Shown here: one piece after another, positions 10,923 to 23,995 of the stretch | Position numbering within the stretch: the stretch's first letter is position 1 | Layout: every line of letters starts with the position of its first letter | Origin: Salvelinus alpinus | Taxonomy: Eukaryota; Chordata; Actinopteri; Salmoniformes; Salmonidae | Assembly: GCF_045679555.1 (NCBI RefSeq) | Contig: NC_092096.1 | Coordinates: 27,275,864 to 27,339,863 of the forward strand | Reading direction: 5' to 3' | Length of the DNA stretch: 64,000 bases | The notes under the pieces: generated by a model | The model's database searches: none | What the model was told of the DNA's origin: nothing | Seen by the model: only the letters and a program-made list of their open reading frames with translations | Position numbers and translations under genes: made by a program

Positions 10923-13789
10923 AGTGTGTGAATGGTGTGTGTATGTACTCTAGGAGAGTGTGTGTATGTACTCTAGGAGAGTGTGTGTATGGTGTGTGTA
11001 TGTACTCTAGGAGAGTGTGTGTATATACTCTAGGAGAGTGTGTGTATGTACTCTAGGAGAGTGTGTGTATGTACTCTAGGAGAGTGTGTGTATGGTGTGC
11101 GTATGTACTCTAGGAGAGTGTGTGTATATACTCTAGGAGAGTGTGTGTATGTACTCTAGGAGAGTGTGTGTATGGTGTGTGTATGTACTCTAGGAGAGTG
11201 TGTGTATGGTTGTGTATGTACTCTAGGAGAGTGTGTGTATGTACTCTAGGAGAGTGTGTGTATGTACTCTAGGAGAGTGTGTGTATGTACTCTAGGAGAG
11301 TGTGTGTATGGTTGTGTATGTACTCTAGGAGGGTGTGTGTATGTACTCTAGGAGAGTGTGTGTATGGTGTGTGTATGTACTCTAGGAGAGTGTGTGTATG
11401 GTTGTGTATGTACTCTAGGAGAGTGTGTGTATGTACTCTAGGAGAGTGTGTGTATGGTGTGTGTATGCACTCTAGGAGAGTGTGTGTATGGTGTGTGTAT
11501 GTACTCTAGGAGAGTGTGTGTATGTACTCTAGGAGAGTGTGTGTATGGTGTGTGTATGTACTCTAGGAGAGTGTGTGTATGGTGTGTGTATGTACTCTAG
11601 GAGAGTGTGTGTATGGTTGTGTGTATGTACTCTAGGAGAGTGTGTGTATGGTGTGTGTATGTACTCTAGGAGAGTGTGTGTATGTACTCTAGGAGAGTGT
11701 GTGTATGTACTCTAGGAGAGTGTGTGTATGGTGTGTGTATGTACTCTAGGAGAGTGTGTGTATGTACTCTAGGAGAGTGTGTGTATGTACTCTAGGAGAG
11801 TGTGTGTATGTACTCTAGGAGAGTGTGTGTATGGTGTGTGTATGTACTCTAGGAGAGTGTGTGTATGGTGTGTGTATGTACTCTAGGAGAGTGTGTGTAT
11901 GTACTCTAGGAGAGTGTGTGTATGGTGTGTGTATGTACTCTAGGAGAGTGTGTGTATGTACTCTAGGAGAGTGTGTGTATGTACTCTAGGAGAGTGTGTG
12001 TATGTACTCTAGGAGAGTGTGTGTATGTACTCTAGGAGAGTGTGTGTATGTACTCTAGGAGAGTGTGTGTATGTACTCTAGGAGAGTGTGTGTATGGTGT
12101 GTGTATGTACTCTAGGAGAGTGTGTGTATGTACTCTAGGAGAGTGTGTGTATGTACTCTAGGAGAGTGTGTGTATGTACTCTAGGAGAGTGTGTGTATGT
12201 ACTCTAGGAGAGTGTGTGTATGTACTCTAGGAGAGTGTGTGTATGTACTCTAGGAGAGTGTGTGTATGGTGTGTGTATGTACTCTAGGAGAGTGTGTGTA
12301 TGTACTCTAGGAGAGTGTGTGTATGTACTCTAGGAGAGTGTGTGTATGGTGTGTGTATGTACTCTAGGAGAGTGTGTGTATGTACTCTAGGAGAGTGTGT
12401 GAATGGTGTGTGTATGTACTCTAGGAGAGTGTGTGTATGTACTCTAGGAGAGTGTGTGTATGGTGTGTGTATGTACTCTAGGAGAGTGTGTGTATGGTGT
12501 GTGTATGTACTCTAGGAGAGTGTGTGTATGTACTCTAGGAGAGTGTGTGTATGGTGTGTGTATGTACTCTAGGAGAGTGTGTGTATGTACTCTAGGAGAG
12601 TGTGTGTATGTACTCTAGGAGAGTGTGTGTATGTACTCTAGGAGAGTGTGTGTATGTACTCTAGGAGAGTGTGTGTATGTACTCTAGGAGAGTGTGTGTA
12701 TGGTGTGTGTATGTACTCTAGGAGAGTGTGTGTATGTACTCTAGGAGAGTGTGTGTATGTACTCTAGGAGAGTGTGTGTATGTACTCTAGGAGAGTGTGT
12801 GTATGTACTCTAGGAGAGTGTGTGTATGTACTCTAGGAGAGTGTGTGTATGTACTCTAGGAGAGTGTGTGTATGGTGTGTGTATGTACTCTAGGAGAGTG
12901 TGTGTATGTACTCTAGGAGAGTGTGTGTATGTACTCTAGGAGAGTGTGTGTATGGTGTGTGTATGTACTCTAGGAGAGTGTGTGTATGTACTCTAGGAGA
13001 GTGTGTGAATGGTGTGTGTATGTACTCTAGGAGAGTGTGTGTATGGTGTGTGTATGTACTCTAGGAGAGTGTGTGTATGTACTCTAGGAGAGTGTTTGAA
13101 TGGTGTGTGTATGTACTCTAGGAGAGTGTGTGTATGGTGTGAGTATGTACTCTAGGAGAGTGTGTGTATGTACTCTAGGAGAGTGTGTGTATGTACTCTA
13201 GGAGAGTGTGTGTATGTACTCTAGGAGAGTGTGTGTATGGTGTGTGTATGTACTCTAGGAGAGTGTGTGTATGTACTCTAGGAGAGTGTGTGTATGTACT
13301 CTAGGAGAGTGTGTGTATGGTGTGTGTATGTACTCTAGGAGAGTGTGTGAATGGTGTGTGTATGTACTCTAGGAGAGTGTGTGTATGGTGTGTGTATGTA
13401 CTCTAGGAGAGTGTGTGTATGTACTCTAGGAGAGTGTGTGTATGGTGTGTGTATGTACTCTAGGAGAGTGTGTGTATGGTGTGTGTATGTACTCTAGGAG
13501 AGTGTGTGTATGTACTCTCGGAGAGTGTGTGAATGGTGTGTGTATGTACTCTAGGAGAGTGTGTGTATGTACTCTAGGAGAGTGTGTGTATGGTGTGTGT
13601 ATGTACTCTAGGAGAGTGTGTGTATGGTGTGTGTATGTACTCTAGCAGAGTGTGTGTATGGTGTCTGTATGTACTCTAGGAGAGTGTGTGTATGTACTCT
13701 AGGGGAGTGTGTGTATGGTGTGTGTATGTACTCTAGGAGAGTGTGTGTATGGTGTGTTTATGTACTCTAGGAGAGTGTGTGTATGGTTG
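10923..13789. repeat. 2.9-kb minisatellite, 23- and 34-bp units
   Basis: The core GTACTCTAGGAGAGTGTG repeats about 100 times. Two unit lengths alternate irregularly: a 23-bp unit and a 34-bp unit that carries an extra 11-bp GGTGTGTGTAT. Substitutions are rare (occasional GTGTGAATG or TATATACTC), suggesting recent expansion. It gives rise to low-complexity ORFs that are not genes. No function is known. Confidence 0.95.
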
Positions 13790-13894
13790 TGCTGCAGGAA
13801 CAAAGGCAGGATGAGGGAATGTGTGTATGTATCACGGGGCGAGGCAGACATCTGGGGTCCTCTCCGTTGCCAGCCGTGTGTCAGAGATGACAGG

Positions 13895-14061
<167 letters not shown>

Positions 14062-14419
14062 AGGCCTGCAGGAGTGTGTGTGTGTGTCCCTCCTTCAGTG
14101 GCCAGTGTTTAGAGGACAAAGGATGTGCTGCAGCTGCTCTAATTACAGTCTTTCTCAAGTGTGCCGACCACAGGGAGAGAGTGTGTGTGTGGGCGTGTTT
14201 GTGTGTGTGCAATTGCATGAGTTTGCTAATGTTTCTGTGCTTGCGTGTCCCCTGGACAGTGGTTTGTACTGTCTGTATCTGTGAGTACATTACCACTTAT
14301 ACATGTGTCGGAGTCTATTTATTTCTGTGTTTATGAGGGTATCAATGACAGACAAAGGCCAAACCCAATCCCCTCTGATGCAGGCCAGGCTAGCTTGGGC
14401 TAGTTTGTCTCCAGGGCCT

Positions 14420-14594
<175 letters not shown>

Positions 14595-14670
14595 TATTAT
14601 CCCCACAGGCACTGTTCACTCCTCTGACATCTGCTTGACGGCATGGCCATTTCATCACCCTACTGAAGTG

Positions 14671-16833
14671 GAGGAAATAACCAGGACAACAGAGGTTGAG
14701 GAGAACAACAGGGAATAACCAGTACAACAGAGGTTGAGGAGAACAACAGGGAATAACCAGTACAACAGAGGTTGAGGAGAACAACAGGGAATAACCAGTA
14801 CAACAGAGGTTGAGGAGAACAACAGGGAATAACCAGTACAACAGAGGTTGAGGAGAACAACAGGGAATAACCAGTACAACAGAGGTTGAGGAGAACAACA
14901 GGGAATAACCAGTACAACAGAGGTTGAGGAGAACAACAGGGAATAACCAGTACAACAGAGGTTGAGGAGAACAACAGGGAATAACCAATACAACAGAGGT
15001 TGAGGAGAACAACAGGGAATAACCAGGACAACAGAGGTTGAGGAGAACAACAGGGAATAACCAGTACAACAGAGGTTGAGGAGAACAACAGGGAATAACC
15101 AGTACAACAGAGGTTGAGGAGAACAACAGGGAATAACCAGTACAACAGAGGTTGAGGAGAACAACAGGGAATAACCAGGACAACAGAGGTTGAGGCGAAC
15201 AACAGGGAATAACCAGTACAACAGAGTTTGAGGAGAACAACAGGGAATAACAAGTACAACAGAGGTTGAGGAGAACAACAGGGAATAACCAGTACAACAG
15301 AGAACGACAGGGAATAACCCGTACAACAGAGTTTGAGGAGAACAACAGGGAATAACCAGGACAACAGAGGTTGAGGAGAACAACAGGGAATAACCAGTAC
15401 AACAGAGGTTGAGGAGAACAACAGGGAATAACCAGTACAACAGAGTTTGAGGAGAACAACAGGGAATAACAAGTACAACAGAGGTTGAGGAGAACAACAG
15501 GGAATAACCAGTACAACAGAGAACGACAGGGAATAACCCGTACAACGGAGTTTGAGGAGAACAACAGGGAATAACCAGGACAACAGAGGTTGAGGAGAAC
15601 AACAGGGAATAACCAGTACAACAGAGGTTGAGGAGAACAACAGGGAATAACCAGTACAACAGAGATTGAGGAGAACAACAGGGAATAACCAGGACAACAG
15701 AGGTTGGGGAGAACAACAGGGAATAACCAGGACAACAGAGGTTGGGGAGAACAACAGGAAATAACCAGGACAACAGAGATGTTGGGGAGAACAACAGGAA
15801 ATAACCAGGACAACAGAGGTTGAGGAGAACAACAGGGAATAACCAGGACAACAGAGGTTGGGGAGAACAACAGGAAATAACCAGGACAACAGAGATGTTG
15901 GGGAGAACAACAGGAAATAACCAGTACAACAGAGGTTGAGGAGAACAACAGGGAATAACCAGGGCAACAGAGGTTGGGGAGAACAACAGGAAATAACCAG
16001 GACAACAGAGAGGTTGGGGAGAACAACAGGAAATAACCAGGACATCAGAGAGGTTGGGGAGAACAACAGGAAATAACCAGGACAACAGAGAGGTTGGGTA
16101 GAAAAACAGGGAATAACCAGAACAACAGAGGTTGGGGAGACCAACAGGAAATAACCAGGACATCAGAGAGGTTGGGGAGAACAACAGGAAATAACCAGGA
16201 CATCAGAGAGGTTGGGTAGAAAAAGAGGGAATAACCAGGACAACAGAGGTTGGGGAGAACAACAGGAAATAACCAGGACAACAGAGAGGTTGGGTAGAAA
16301 AACAGGGAATAACCAGGACAACAGAGGTTGGGGAGAACAACAGGAAATAACCAGGACAACAGAGAGGTTGGGTAGAAAAACAGGGAATAACCAGGACAAC
16401 AGAGAGGTTGGGGAAGAACAACAAGGAATAACCAGGACATCAGAGAGGTTGGGGAGAACAACAGGAAATAACCAGGACAACAGAGGTTGGGGAGAAATAC
16501 AGGGAATAACCAGGACAACAGAGGTTGGGGAGAACAACAGGGAATAACCAGGACAACAGAGAGGTTGGGGAGAACAACAGGTAATAACCAGGACAACATA
16601 GGTTTGCTAGAACAACAGGGAATAACCAGTACAACAGAGGTTGAGGAGAACAACGGGGAATAACCAGTACAACAGAGGTTGAGGAGAACAACAGGGAATA
16701 ACCAGTACAACAGAGGTTGAGGAGAACAACAGGGAATAACCAGGACAACAGAGGTTGGGGAGAACAACAGGAAATAACCAGGAAAACAGAGGTTGGGTAG
16801 GACATCAGGGAATAACCAGGACAACAGAGGTTG
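14671..16833. repeat. 2.2-kb minisatellite, 38-bp unit
   Basis: The unit reads AATAACCAGTACAACAG followed by AGGTTGAGGAGAACAACAGGG, period 38. The left two thirds are homogeneous; the right third (about 15690-16600) carries variants with AGAGAGGTTGGGG and GTAGAAAAACAGGG. All three minus-strand reading frames stay open for about 500 codons because the unit contains no minus-strand stop in any frame. I read those ORFs as repeat artefacts. Confidence 0.95.
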
Positions 16834-17106
16834 CAGGGAGGGATGGAGAGAGGAGTTAGAGAAAGAGATAGATGGAGTGAAGTAAGAATGGATGGATAGA
16901 GGGATTGTTGAAGTGTTGGATGAAGGGGAGTGACTGATGTGGCGAGGGAGGAGGAAAGGGGGGTAATTATGCTCCAGTGTCGCCACGTAGCTTCAGCCGC
17001 TAGCTGGAGTCTTGTGGGATGGACGTGTGTTACACCAGGCTGTTTGAATAGCTGAGAAAAGGTGTCACCTCTCTGTTTAATCAGCCTGACTGGAGGCTGT
17101 GTGTCT

Positions 17107-17208
17107 GAGAGAGAGGGAGGGAGAGGGAGAGAGAGAGAGAGAGAGGGAGAGAGAGGGAGAGAGAGGGAGAGGGAGGGAGAGAGGGAGAGAGAGAGCGAGA
17201 GAGAGAGT
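17107..17208. repeat. (GA)n purine tract
   Basis: GAGA/GGGA tract, about 100 bp. Confidence 0.9.
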
Positions 17209-17439
17209 GTATGTATGTGCCTGCCTTCTACCTGTATAGTGCATGTATGTGTCTTTTTTTGTATGTCTGCCTGTAACTGCGTCTTTGTATTTGTGTGTCT
17301 GTGACTTGTCTGCAAAATGTGCAAGCCGAAATGGCTCATAGGTGCAGGAGCCTGTTTCCTGCTTCTGTAGCGTGAGATACAAGTACAACACCTGGACAGG
17401 ACATTAGTCTATCGTAGGGCCCTCACCCATAATCTGTCT

Positions 17440-17578
17440 CCTTAATGCTGTAATGCTGAGTACCAGGCAGAGATGTACCAGGTCCCATTTTAACAGTCTT
17501 AGATATAACTGACAGGGATCGAACTCCCAACCTTCTAGTCTCAAGGTGGACACTCAAACCACGAGGCCACTGAGTTGG
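17440..17578 (-). mobile_element. tRNA-derived SINE-like fragment
   Basis: Read on the minus strand, the block at about 17512-17575 resembles a tRNA gene. It has an A-box-like GTGGCCTCGTGGTTTGAG and a B-box-like GGGAGTTCGATCCC, followed by a short unrelated tail. It looks like a diverged tRNA-derived SINE rather than a working tRNA, because the stems do not close cleanly. The family name is not certain. Confidence 0.45.
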
Positions 17579-17937
17579 TTTAGGTAAGGTGCCCTAGCTA
17601 AACTCATATCACGTTTTCCTCCAGTGCATTGCTACAGTATAGATTTAGACTGGGGTCAGAGGTCAGGCCAGCACAGGGTCAGACAGGCTGCAGCAGCTCT
17701 ATTTCAGGAACATGTGTGGTGAGTCTATCAATAGGATCTGAAGATGGTGATATAAGGAGAGGTTGACTTGACAAGGTTTCTCAACTCCAGTTGGATCCAG
17801 TCCTGGCTGGGGGTTCACTGTGTATGCAGAATTGTATTACAACCAGGTCCTCTCATAACTAAGACTTGGTTTAAAGGTCAAAATCGAACTATTTCAACTA
17901 TTACAGGTAGCTATTTCAAAATATGACACGTCTGACG

Positions 17938-18086
17938 AGGGTGAGAGAGGGAGAAAGAGAGAGAGGGAGAAAGAGAGAGAGAGTGAGAAGAGGGAGAGGG
18001 AGAAAGAGAGTGTGTGAGAGAAGAGAAGAGAAAGGGAGAAAGAAAGAGAGGGAGAGAGAGAAGAAAGAGAGTTAGAGAGAGAAGGG
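17938..18086. repeat. GA-rich simple repeat
   Basis: Interrupted GAGA/AAGAGA tract of about 150 bp. Confidence 0.9.
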
Positions 18087-18701
18087 TCATGGGATATAGT
18101 GAATAGTGAAAAGGCCTGAAATTAAACATTTTCTCACGGACCCTTTTTAAATATATTGACTGTTTTCTTTGTGAACCATGACATGGAGACATAAATCCTG
18201 CAGTGTGTGTGTGTGCGTACGTGAGTGTGCGTGCGTGTACGAGTTTGTGTGTGTCTTAGCAGCTGCCCTTGGGTGGGTTGGAATTGCAGCCAGTGCCTTT
18301 CTGAAATCCTACCATGAGGAATCCTATCTGTGTCTTTTTCCAGCGTTTGTCTTTTTATGGCAGCTGTGGATGGGGTTATGTTTAGGTTTCCTGTCCCTCT
18401 CTTTGTTTCACCATATCTCATTCTAGCTCCATCATTTGGTCTCTTTTGTCCTACCCATACCTCCCCTCTCTTTCTCCACCCCCCCTCTCTACCCATCTCT
18501 TTTCACCCTACAGTATCTATTTCAATATCCTGCTAAATCTTCCTCTAGATTTCTCATCCTCTATCCCCTCCCCCAATCCCTCTCTCGTTGTTTCTCCATC
18601 CCCTCTCCAACCGGCTCCCTCCTTAACTCTGCCAGACAGGAGATGATTGCAATGTGTTGGCTCACTGTGTCTCTCACTGGGTTTTCTCTCCCTCTGTGTC
18701 A

Positions 18702-18874
18702 GAGAATTGGGCCCGTAACCGAAAGGTTGCTGGATTGAATCCCCGAGCTGACATGGTAAAAAAATAAATATAATTTGCCCCTGAACAAGGCAGTTGTGTT
18801 GTTCCCCGGTAGGCCGTCATTGCAAATAAGAATCTGTTCTTAACTGACTTGCCTAGTTAAATTAAATAAATGTA
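18702..18874 (+). mobile_element. tRNA-derived SINE, 5'-truncated
   Basis: The piece contains a B-box-like GGTTGCTGGATTGAATCCCC, then GCCCCTGAACAAGGCAGTT and CCCGGTAGGCCGTCATTG, and a tail GACTTGCCTAGTTAAATTAA. This is the layout of the common salmonid V-type SINE. The tRNA A box is absent or degraded. A spacer of about 15 A/T bases (TAAAAAAATAAATATAA) looks expanded. Confidence 0.7.
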
Positions 18875-18904
18875 CCGTGTGTTTTTATTCTGTTGAAGTT
18901 CAGC

Positions 18905-18975
<71 letters not shown>
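18905..18975. repeat. (TG)n microsatellite
   Basis: About 35 TG units. Confidence 0.95.
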
Positions 18976-18978
<3 letters not shown>

Positions 18979-19223
18979 GGTATTCCATATGTACATTGTA
19001 TCTGTACATTTGTATGGCTCACTGCTCACTGGGGTCTTAAGTTCGAGTACTTCCAGATAAGCCTGTCTAAGACACAGGGGACATACACTCATAGATAGAG
19101 ATAGTTACATCCTGTGGTCTGCCTCTACCAACTCTGTAGAATCAGGTAGCCCCACTAACCCCACACCCCCCACAGAGCCAGCCCTAAATATAGACCCCCT
19201 GGACCCAGCAAGAAGCCTGGCCC

Positions 19224-19352
<129 letters not shown>

Positions 19353-20025
19353 ACATTCATACACAGCAGGACTGAAGGTAATTTTCCTCTGTGGACTGTG
19401 ACCTTCTGCTGACGGGGAGGAAAACCCCAAAGAGGAGGAAAACCAACCAGTCGTTTCACAAAGAATACGTCAGTAGAAAGACCTGGAGGTTTAGTTCCTC
19501 AAACTCTCCCTTTCCTTCTCCACTGTCCTATGATACCCATATTGCACCAATGTGGAAAGTGGGTTTATCCTAGGAGTGTGTTGAGTTGAAATGATGCACA
19601 GTTAATACAGTAACTCTATTCAGCTTCTCAAGCGTTGTAGAGGTAGATGTTGCTGGTTTTGTTAAAACTTAATAAATGGAACTGACAGATTAAGGAAAAA
19701 TAGGCCTATTTGAACACCTATAAGTCATTCAAGTGTTATGTTACATATCCGAGTATTAGCCTAGCAACCACGTTAGTTACTGTCATCTCTGAGTTGTGAC
19801 ATGCAGGGTTGAAGGAGTGCAGAGAAGAAAGGCCACCATCTTACAGCACGTGTTTAAAGCCCCAAGGCTGCTAAACAACAGTCATGCCCACGATCACACC
19901 TGCTTCTGGGACACGTGCTTGTTAGTTATTGTGAGGTATGGGGACGTTTTCAGAGAACTGAGAGGAAACTCACGAACAAGACTCTTCAGCTGTTTCCTGT
20001 TGTTGTACCTCAGAAGACACCACAA

Positions 20026-20315
<290 letters not shown>

Positions 20316-20634
20316 TGGTATATTAGACATGGAGATAGAGGCAGAGAGAGATGGAAACATACAGAGAGAGGTGGATGCAGAGAGAGAGGTGTGTGTAGGG
20401 GGTTACTGATACTGTACTGAAGCCAGCTGACAGAGAGAAAGAGAGAGATGTGATAATGTACTGAACACAGCTGACAGGAAGTGGTCATAGCCACTGACTC
20501 GTCTTGCTGTACTGAACAACTGCAGATAAGACAAGATACTACACACACACACATACACACACACTCTTGTATCACACAAAACACACATATTATACAGCAC
20601 ATAGAGTACCACACGGTGCATAACAAAGCACACC

Positions 20635-22223
20635 CAGACCTTACAGAGCTCTCATAACAGAGAGATAGACTAAACAACAGCCTGACCTTACAGAGCTCTC
20701 ATAACAGAGATAGACTAAACAACAGCCTGACCTTACAGAGCTCTCATAACAGAGAGATAGACTAAACAACAGCCTGTCCTTACAGAGCTCTCATAACAGA
20801 GATAGACTAAACAACAGCCTGACCTTACAGAGCTCTCATAACAGAGATAGACTAAACAACAGCCTGACCTTACAGAGCTCTCATAACAGAGAGATAGACT
20901 AAACAACAGCCTGTCCTTACAGAGCTCTCATAACAAAGATAGACTAAACAACAGCCTGACCTTACAGAGCTCTCATAACAGAGATAGACTAAACAACAGC
21001 CTGACCTTACAGAGCTCTCATAACAGAGATATAGTCTAAACAACAGCCTGACCTTACAGAGCTCTCATAACAGAGATAGACTAAAGAACAGCCTGACCTT
21101 ACAGAGCTCTCATAACAGAGATAGACTAAACAACAGCCTGACCTTACAGAGCTCTCATAACAGAGATATAGTCTAAACAACAGCCTGACCTTACAGAGCT
21201 CTCATAACAGAGATATAGTCTAAACAACAGCCTGACCTTACAGAGCTCTCATAACAGAGATAGACTAAAGAACAGCCTGACCTTACAGAGCTCTCATAAC
21301 AGAGAGATAGACTAAACAACAGCCTGACCTTACAGAGCTCTCATAACAGAGATATAGTCTAAACAACAGCCTGACCTTACAGAGCTCTCATAACAGAGAT
21401 AGACTAAACAACAGCCTGACCTTACAGAGCTCTCATAACAGAGAGATAGACTAAACAACAGCCTGACCTTACAGAGCTCTCATAACAGAGAGATAGACTA
21501 AACAACAGCCTGACCTTACAGAGCTCTCATAACAGAGATAGACTAAACAACAGCCTGACCTTACAGAGCTCTCATAACAGAGATAGACTAAACAACAGCC
21601 TGACCTTACAGAGCTCTCATAACAGAGATAGACTAAAGAACAGCCTGACCTTACAGAGCTCTCATAACAGAGATAGACTAAACAACAGCCTGACCTTACA
21701 GAGCTCTCATAACAGAGATATAGTCTAAACAACAGCCTGACCTTACAGAGCTCTCATAACAGAGATATAGTCTAAACAACAGCCTGACCTTACAGAGCTC
21801 TCATAACAGAGATAGACTAAAGAACAGCCTGACCTTACAGAGCTCTCATAACAGAGAGATAGACTAAACAACAGCCTGACCTTACAGAGCTCTCATAACA
21901 GAGATATAGTCTAAACAACAGCCTGACCTTACAGAGCTCTCATAACAGAGATAGACTAAACAACAGCCTGACCTTACAGAGCTCTCATAACAGAGAGATA
22001 GACTAAACAACAGCCTGACCTTACAGAGCTCTCATAACAGAGAGATAGACTAAACAACAGCCTGACCTTACAGAGCTCTCATAACAGAGATAGACTAAAC
22101 AACAGCCTGACCTTACAGAGCTCTCATAACAGAGATAGACTAAACAACAGCCTGACCTTACAGAGCTCTCATAACAGAGATAGACTAAACAACAACCTGA
22201 CCTTACAGAGCTCTCATAACAGA
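20635..22223. repeat. 1.6-kb minisatellite with 12-unit higher-order repeat
   Basis: The basic unit is CAGCCTGACCTTACAGAG followed by CTCTCATAACAGAGATAGACTAAACAA, 45 bp. There are 47-bp variants with GAGAGATAG or GATATAGTC, and a diagnostic variant ACTAAAGAAC. The order of variants from 21081 to 21632 repeats unit for unit from 21633 to 22184, a 552-bp (12-unit) higher-order period. Confidence 0.95.
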
Positions 22224-22961
22224 CACCCCTGAATTGGTTTACAAGCTGTGTTATTATACACCGTTAACAGTATAATTTAAGGTTCTTATCAACTTTTCTC
22301 TTTAATGATGCATTGTCTAGAGATGACAGTTGTGTATTAAGATGGTAGACCAGATATCAGACTGTATTGGACTGCACTAGTCCTATTTTCAGTGCCAATT
22401 GTGACAAACCATTTGTGTGCAAAACAGCGGTGACCTAAATAAATGCAAGCAGCTGGATGTATGAGTAACTGTAGCTCAGTCCCCTATGGGAGCTGGTGGT
22501 AACTCATTAACTTAGAGACGGTCATACCATGGGAGAAACAGCCCTTTAACACCTGATACTATTACACGATAGACTTGTTTTGAAGTGTGTGTGTGTGCAT
22601 GCGTGTGTGTGTTTGTGCACAGGATTGTGTGTGTCTGTGTGTGTGTACGTACGCATGCCTTGTGCTTGTGTGTGTGTGTGTGCTGGTATGTCATTGAAAG
22701 ATTATGCCAAAAATGTAATGGACTGAGTGAACAAATTCAACAACAGTTTTTATTCTTCAAACGCTAGACCGATGGAGATCAACCTTACAAACTCCAATAT
22801 GCACAGCATCTGCAAACATTCACATTCACATTTCTGCAAACATTCACATTCACATTTCTACCACTGTAAATCAAGGTGTTCTTAGTTGGGTGTGCCACTG
22901 TTTTAATAGTGATATCCAACGATTGAAACATGGCAGAGGTGTTAATAAGAGCTTAATCTAT
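22224..22961. other. Intergenic, no gene seen
   Basis: Unique-looking sequence with a short interrupted (TG)n at about 22585-22680 and a 24-bp direct repeat (CTGCAAACATTCACATTCAC...) at about 22809-22857. No coding region is supported. Confidence 0.55.
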
Positions 22962-23008
22962 ACAGAGAGAAGAGAGAGAGAGGAGAGAGGAGAGAGAGAG
23001 GAGAGAGA

Positions 23009-23065
<57 letters not shown>

Positions 23066-23089
23066 CATAGAGAGAGAGAGAGACAGAGA

Positions 23090-23123
<34 letters not shown>

Positions 23124-23222
23124 CAGAGAGAGAGAGACAGAGAGAGAGAGGAGAGAGAGGAGAGAGAGAGAGACAGAGAGAGAGAGAGAGACAGAGAGAG
23201 AGAGAGAGACAGAGACAGAGAG
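22962..23222. repeat. (GA)n-rich tract
   Basis: About 260 bp of GAGA with periodic ACAGAG interruptions. Confidence 0.95.
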
Positions 23223-23748
23223 CCAGGAGCGCTATTGGAAGGATAAGGGGGCTGAGCCCTGATGATATTGGTGTCTTCCCTCTAGCAGCTTCTCCTGGGC
23301 CTGTGCTCACCAGCCATTTCCCGAGGACGTCGGGAAATGCCTTTGAAACCCACCACTGGGGCCAATGGTGAGCGTTATGACCATCAAGTAGGCTTGGGTA
23401 TGCTGCGTGCTCCGGCTCCGAGCGTCGCGTGTTCAATCCCTGTTTTTTCTCTTATTTTTTCTCGATCCCGACTTGAGGAGAAGGAGCAACCCAGGATGTC
23501 CGAAACACCTCGAAATGTTATGTTTGGAATAACGTGGATCAACGTCAGAATCTGAAGTCAAATTGGTCAAACCATGAAATGTTGTTGGTGCTTACAGACC
23601 TGCACCACTGCATTCCCCAGTCAGGCCCAGGCAGCGTCTGCTTCCCATTGACCTAGTTCTGACTGCCAGAGAGGAGGAGGACAGGAGCAGAGGGCTGCTC
23701 TGTCACCAACACTGGAAATAAGTACTCTTCACCTCTGGAGTGTAGACA

Positions 23749-23749
<1 letters not shown>

Positions 23750-23811
<62 letters not shown>
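23750..23811. repeat. (CA)n microsatellite
   Basis: About 30 CA units. Confidence 0.95.
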
Positions 23812-23812
<1 letters not shown>

Positions 23813-23995
23813 ATCCCACTCTTTACTTACCGCTGTACCTCATCCTACCCAAATCCAGCCACCCCTGCTTTGGAACCTCCTGTTCAAGCGTTCCATTCCT
23901 ACCCCAAACCTCTTCCACTTCATTTTATTCCCTTTCCTAAAACATGGATCTACATTCAAACCTCTATCCCACCTCACTGCTCACACCCACATCTA

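Noticed and set aside
17512-17575. Functional tRNA gene on the minus strand
   Set aside because: A- and B-box-like motifs are present but the stems do not pair well and the flanks look like SINE tail; called a SINE fragment instead.
20635-22223. CRISPR-like array
   Set aside because: Units are contiguous with no variable spacers, in a vertebrate genome; it is a minisatellite. The same applies to the arrays at 10923, 14671 and 53318.
23286-23460. tRNA-like B box (GCGTGTTCAATCCC) as a SINE
   Set aside because: Only one short motif matches; no A box or recognisable tail.
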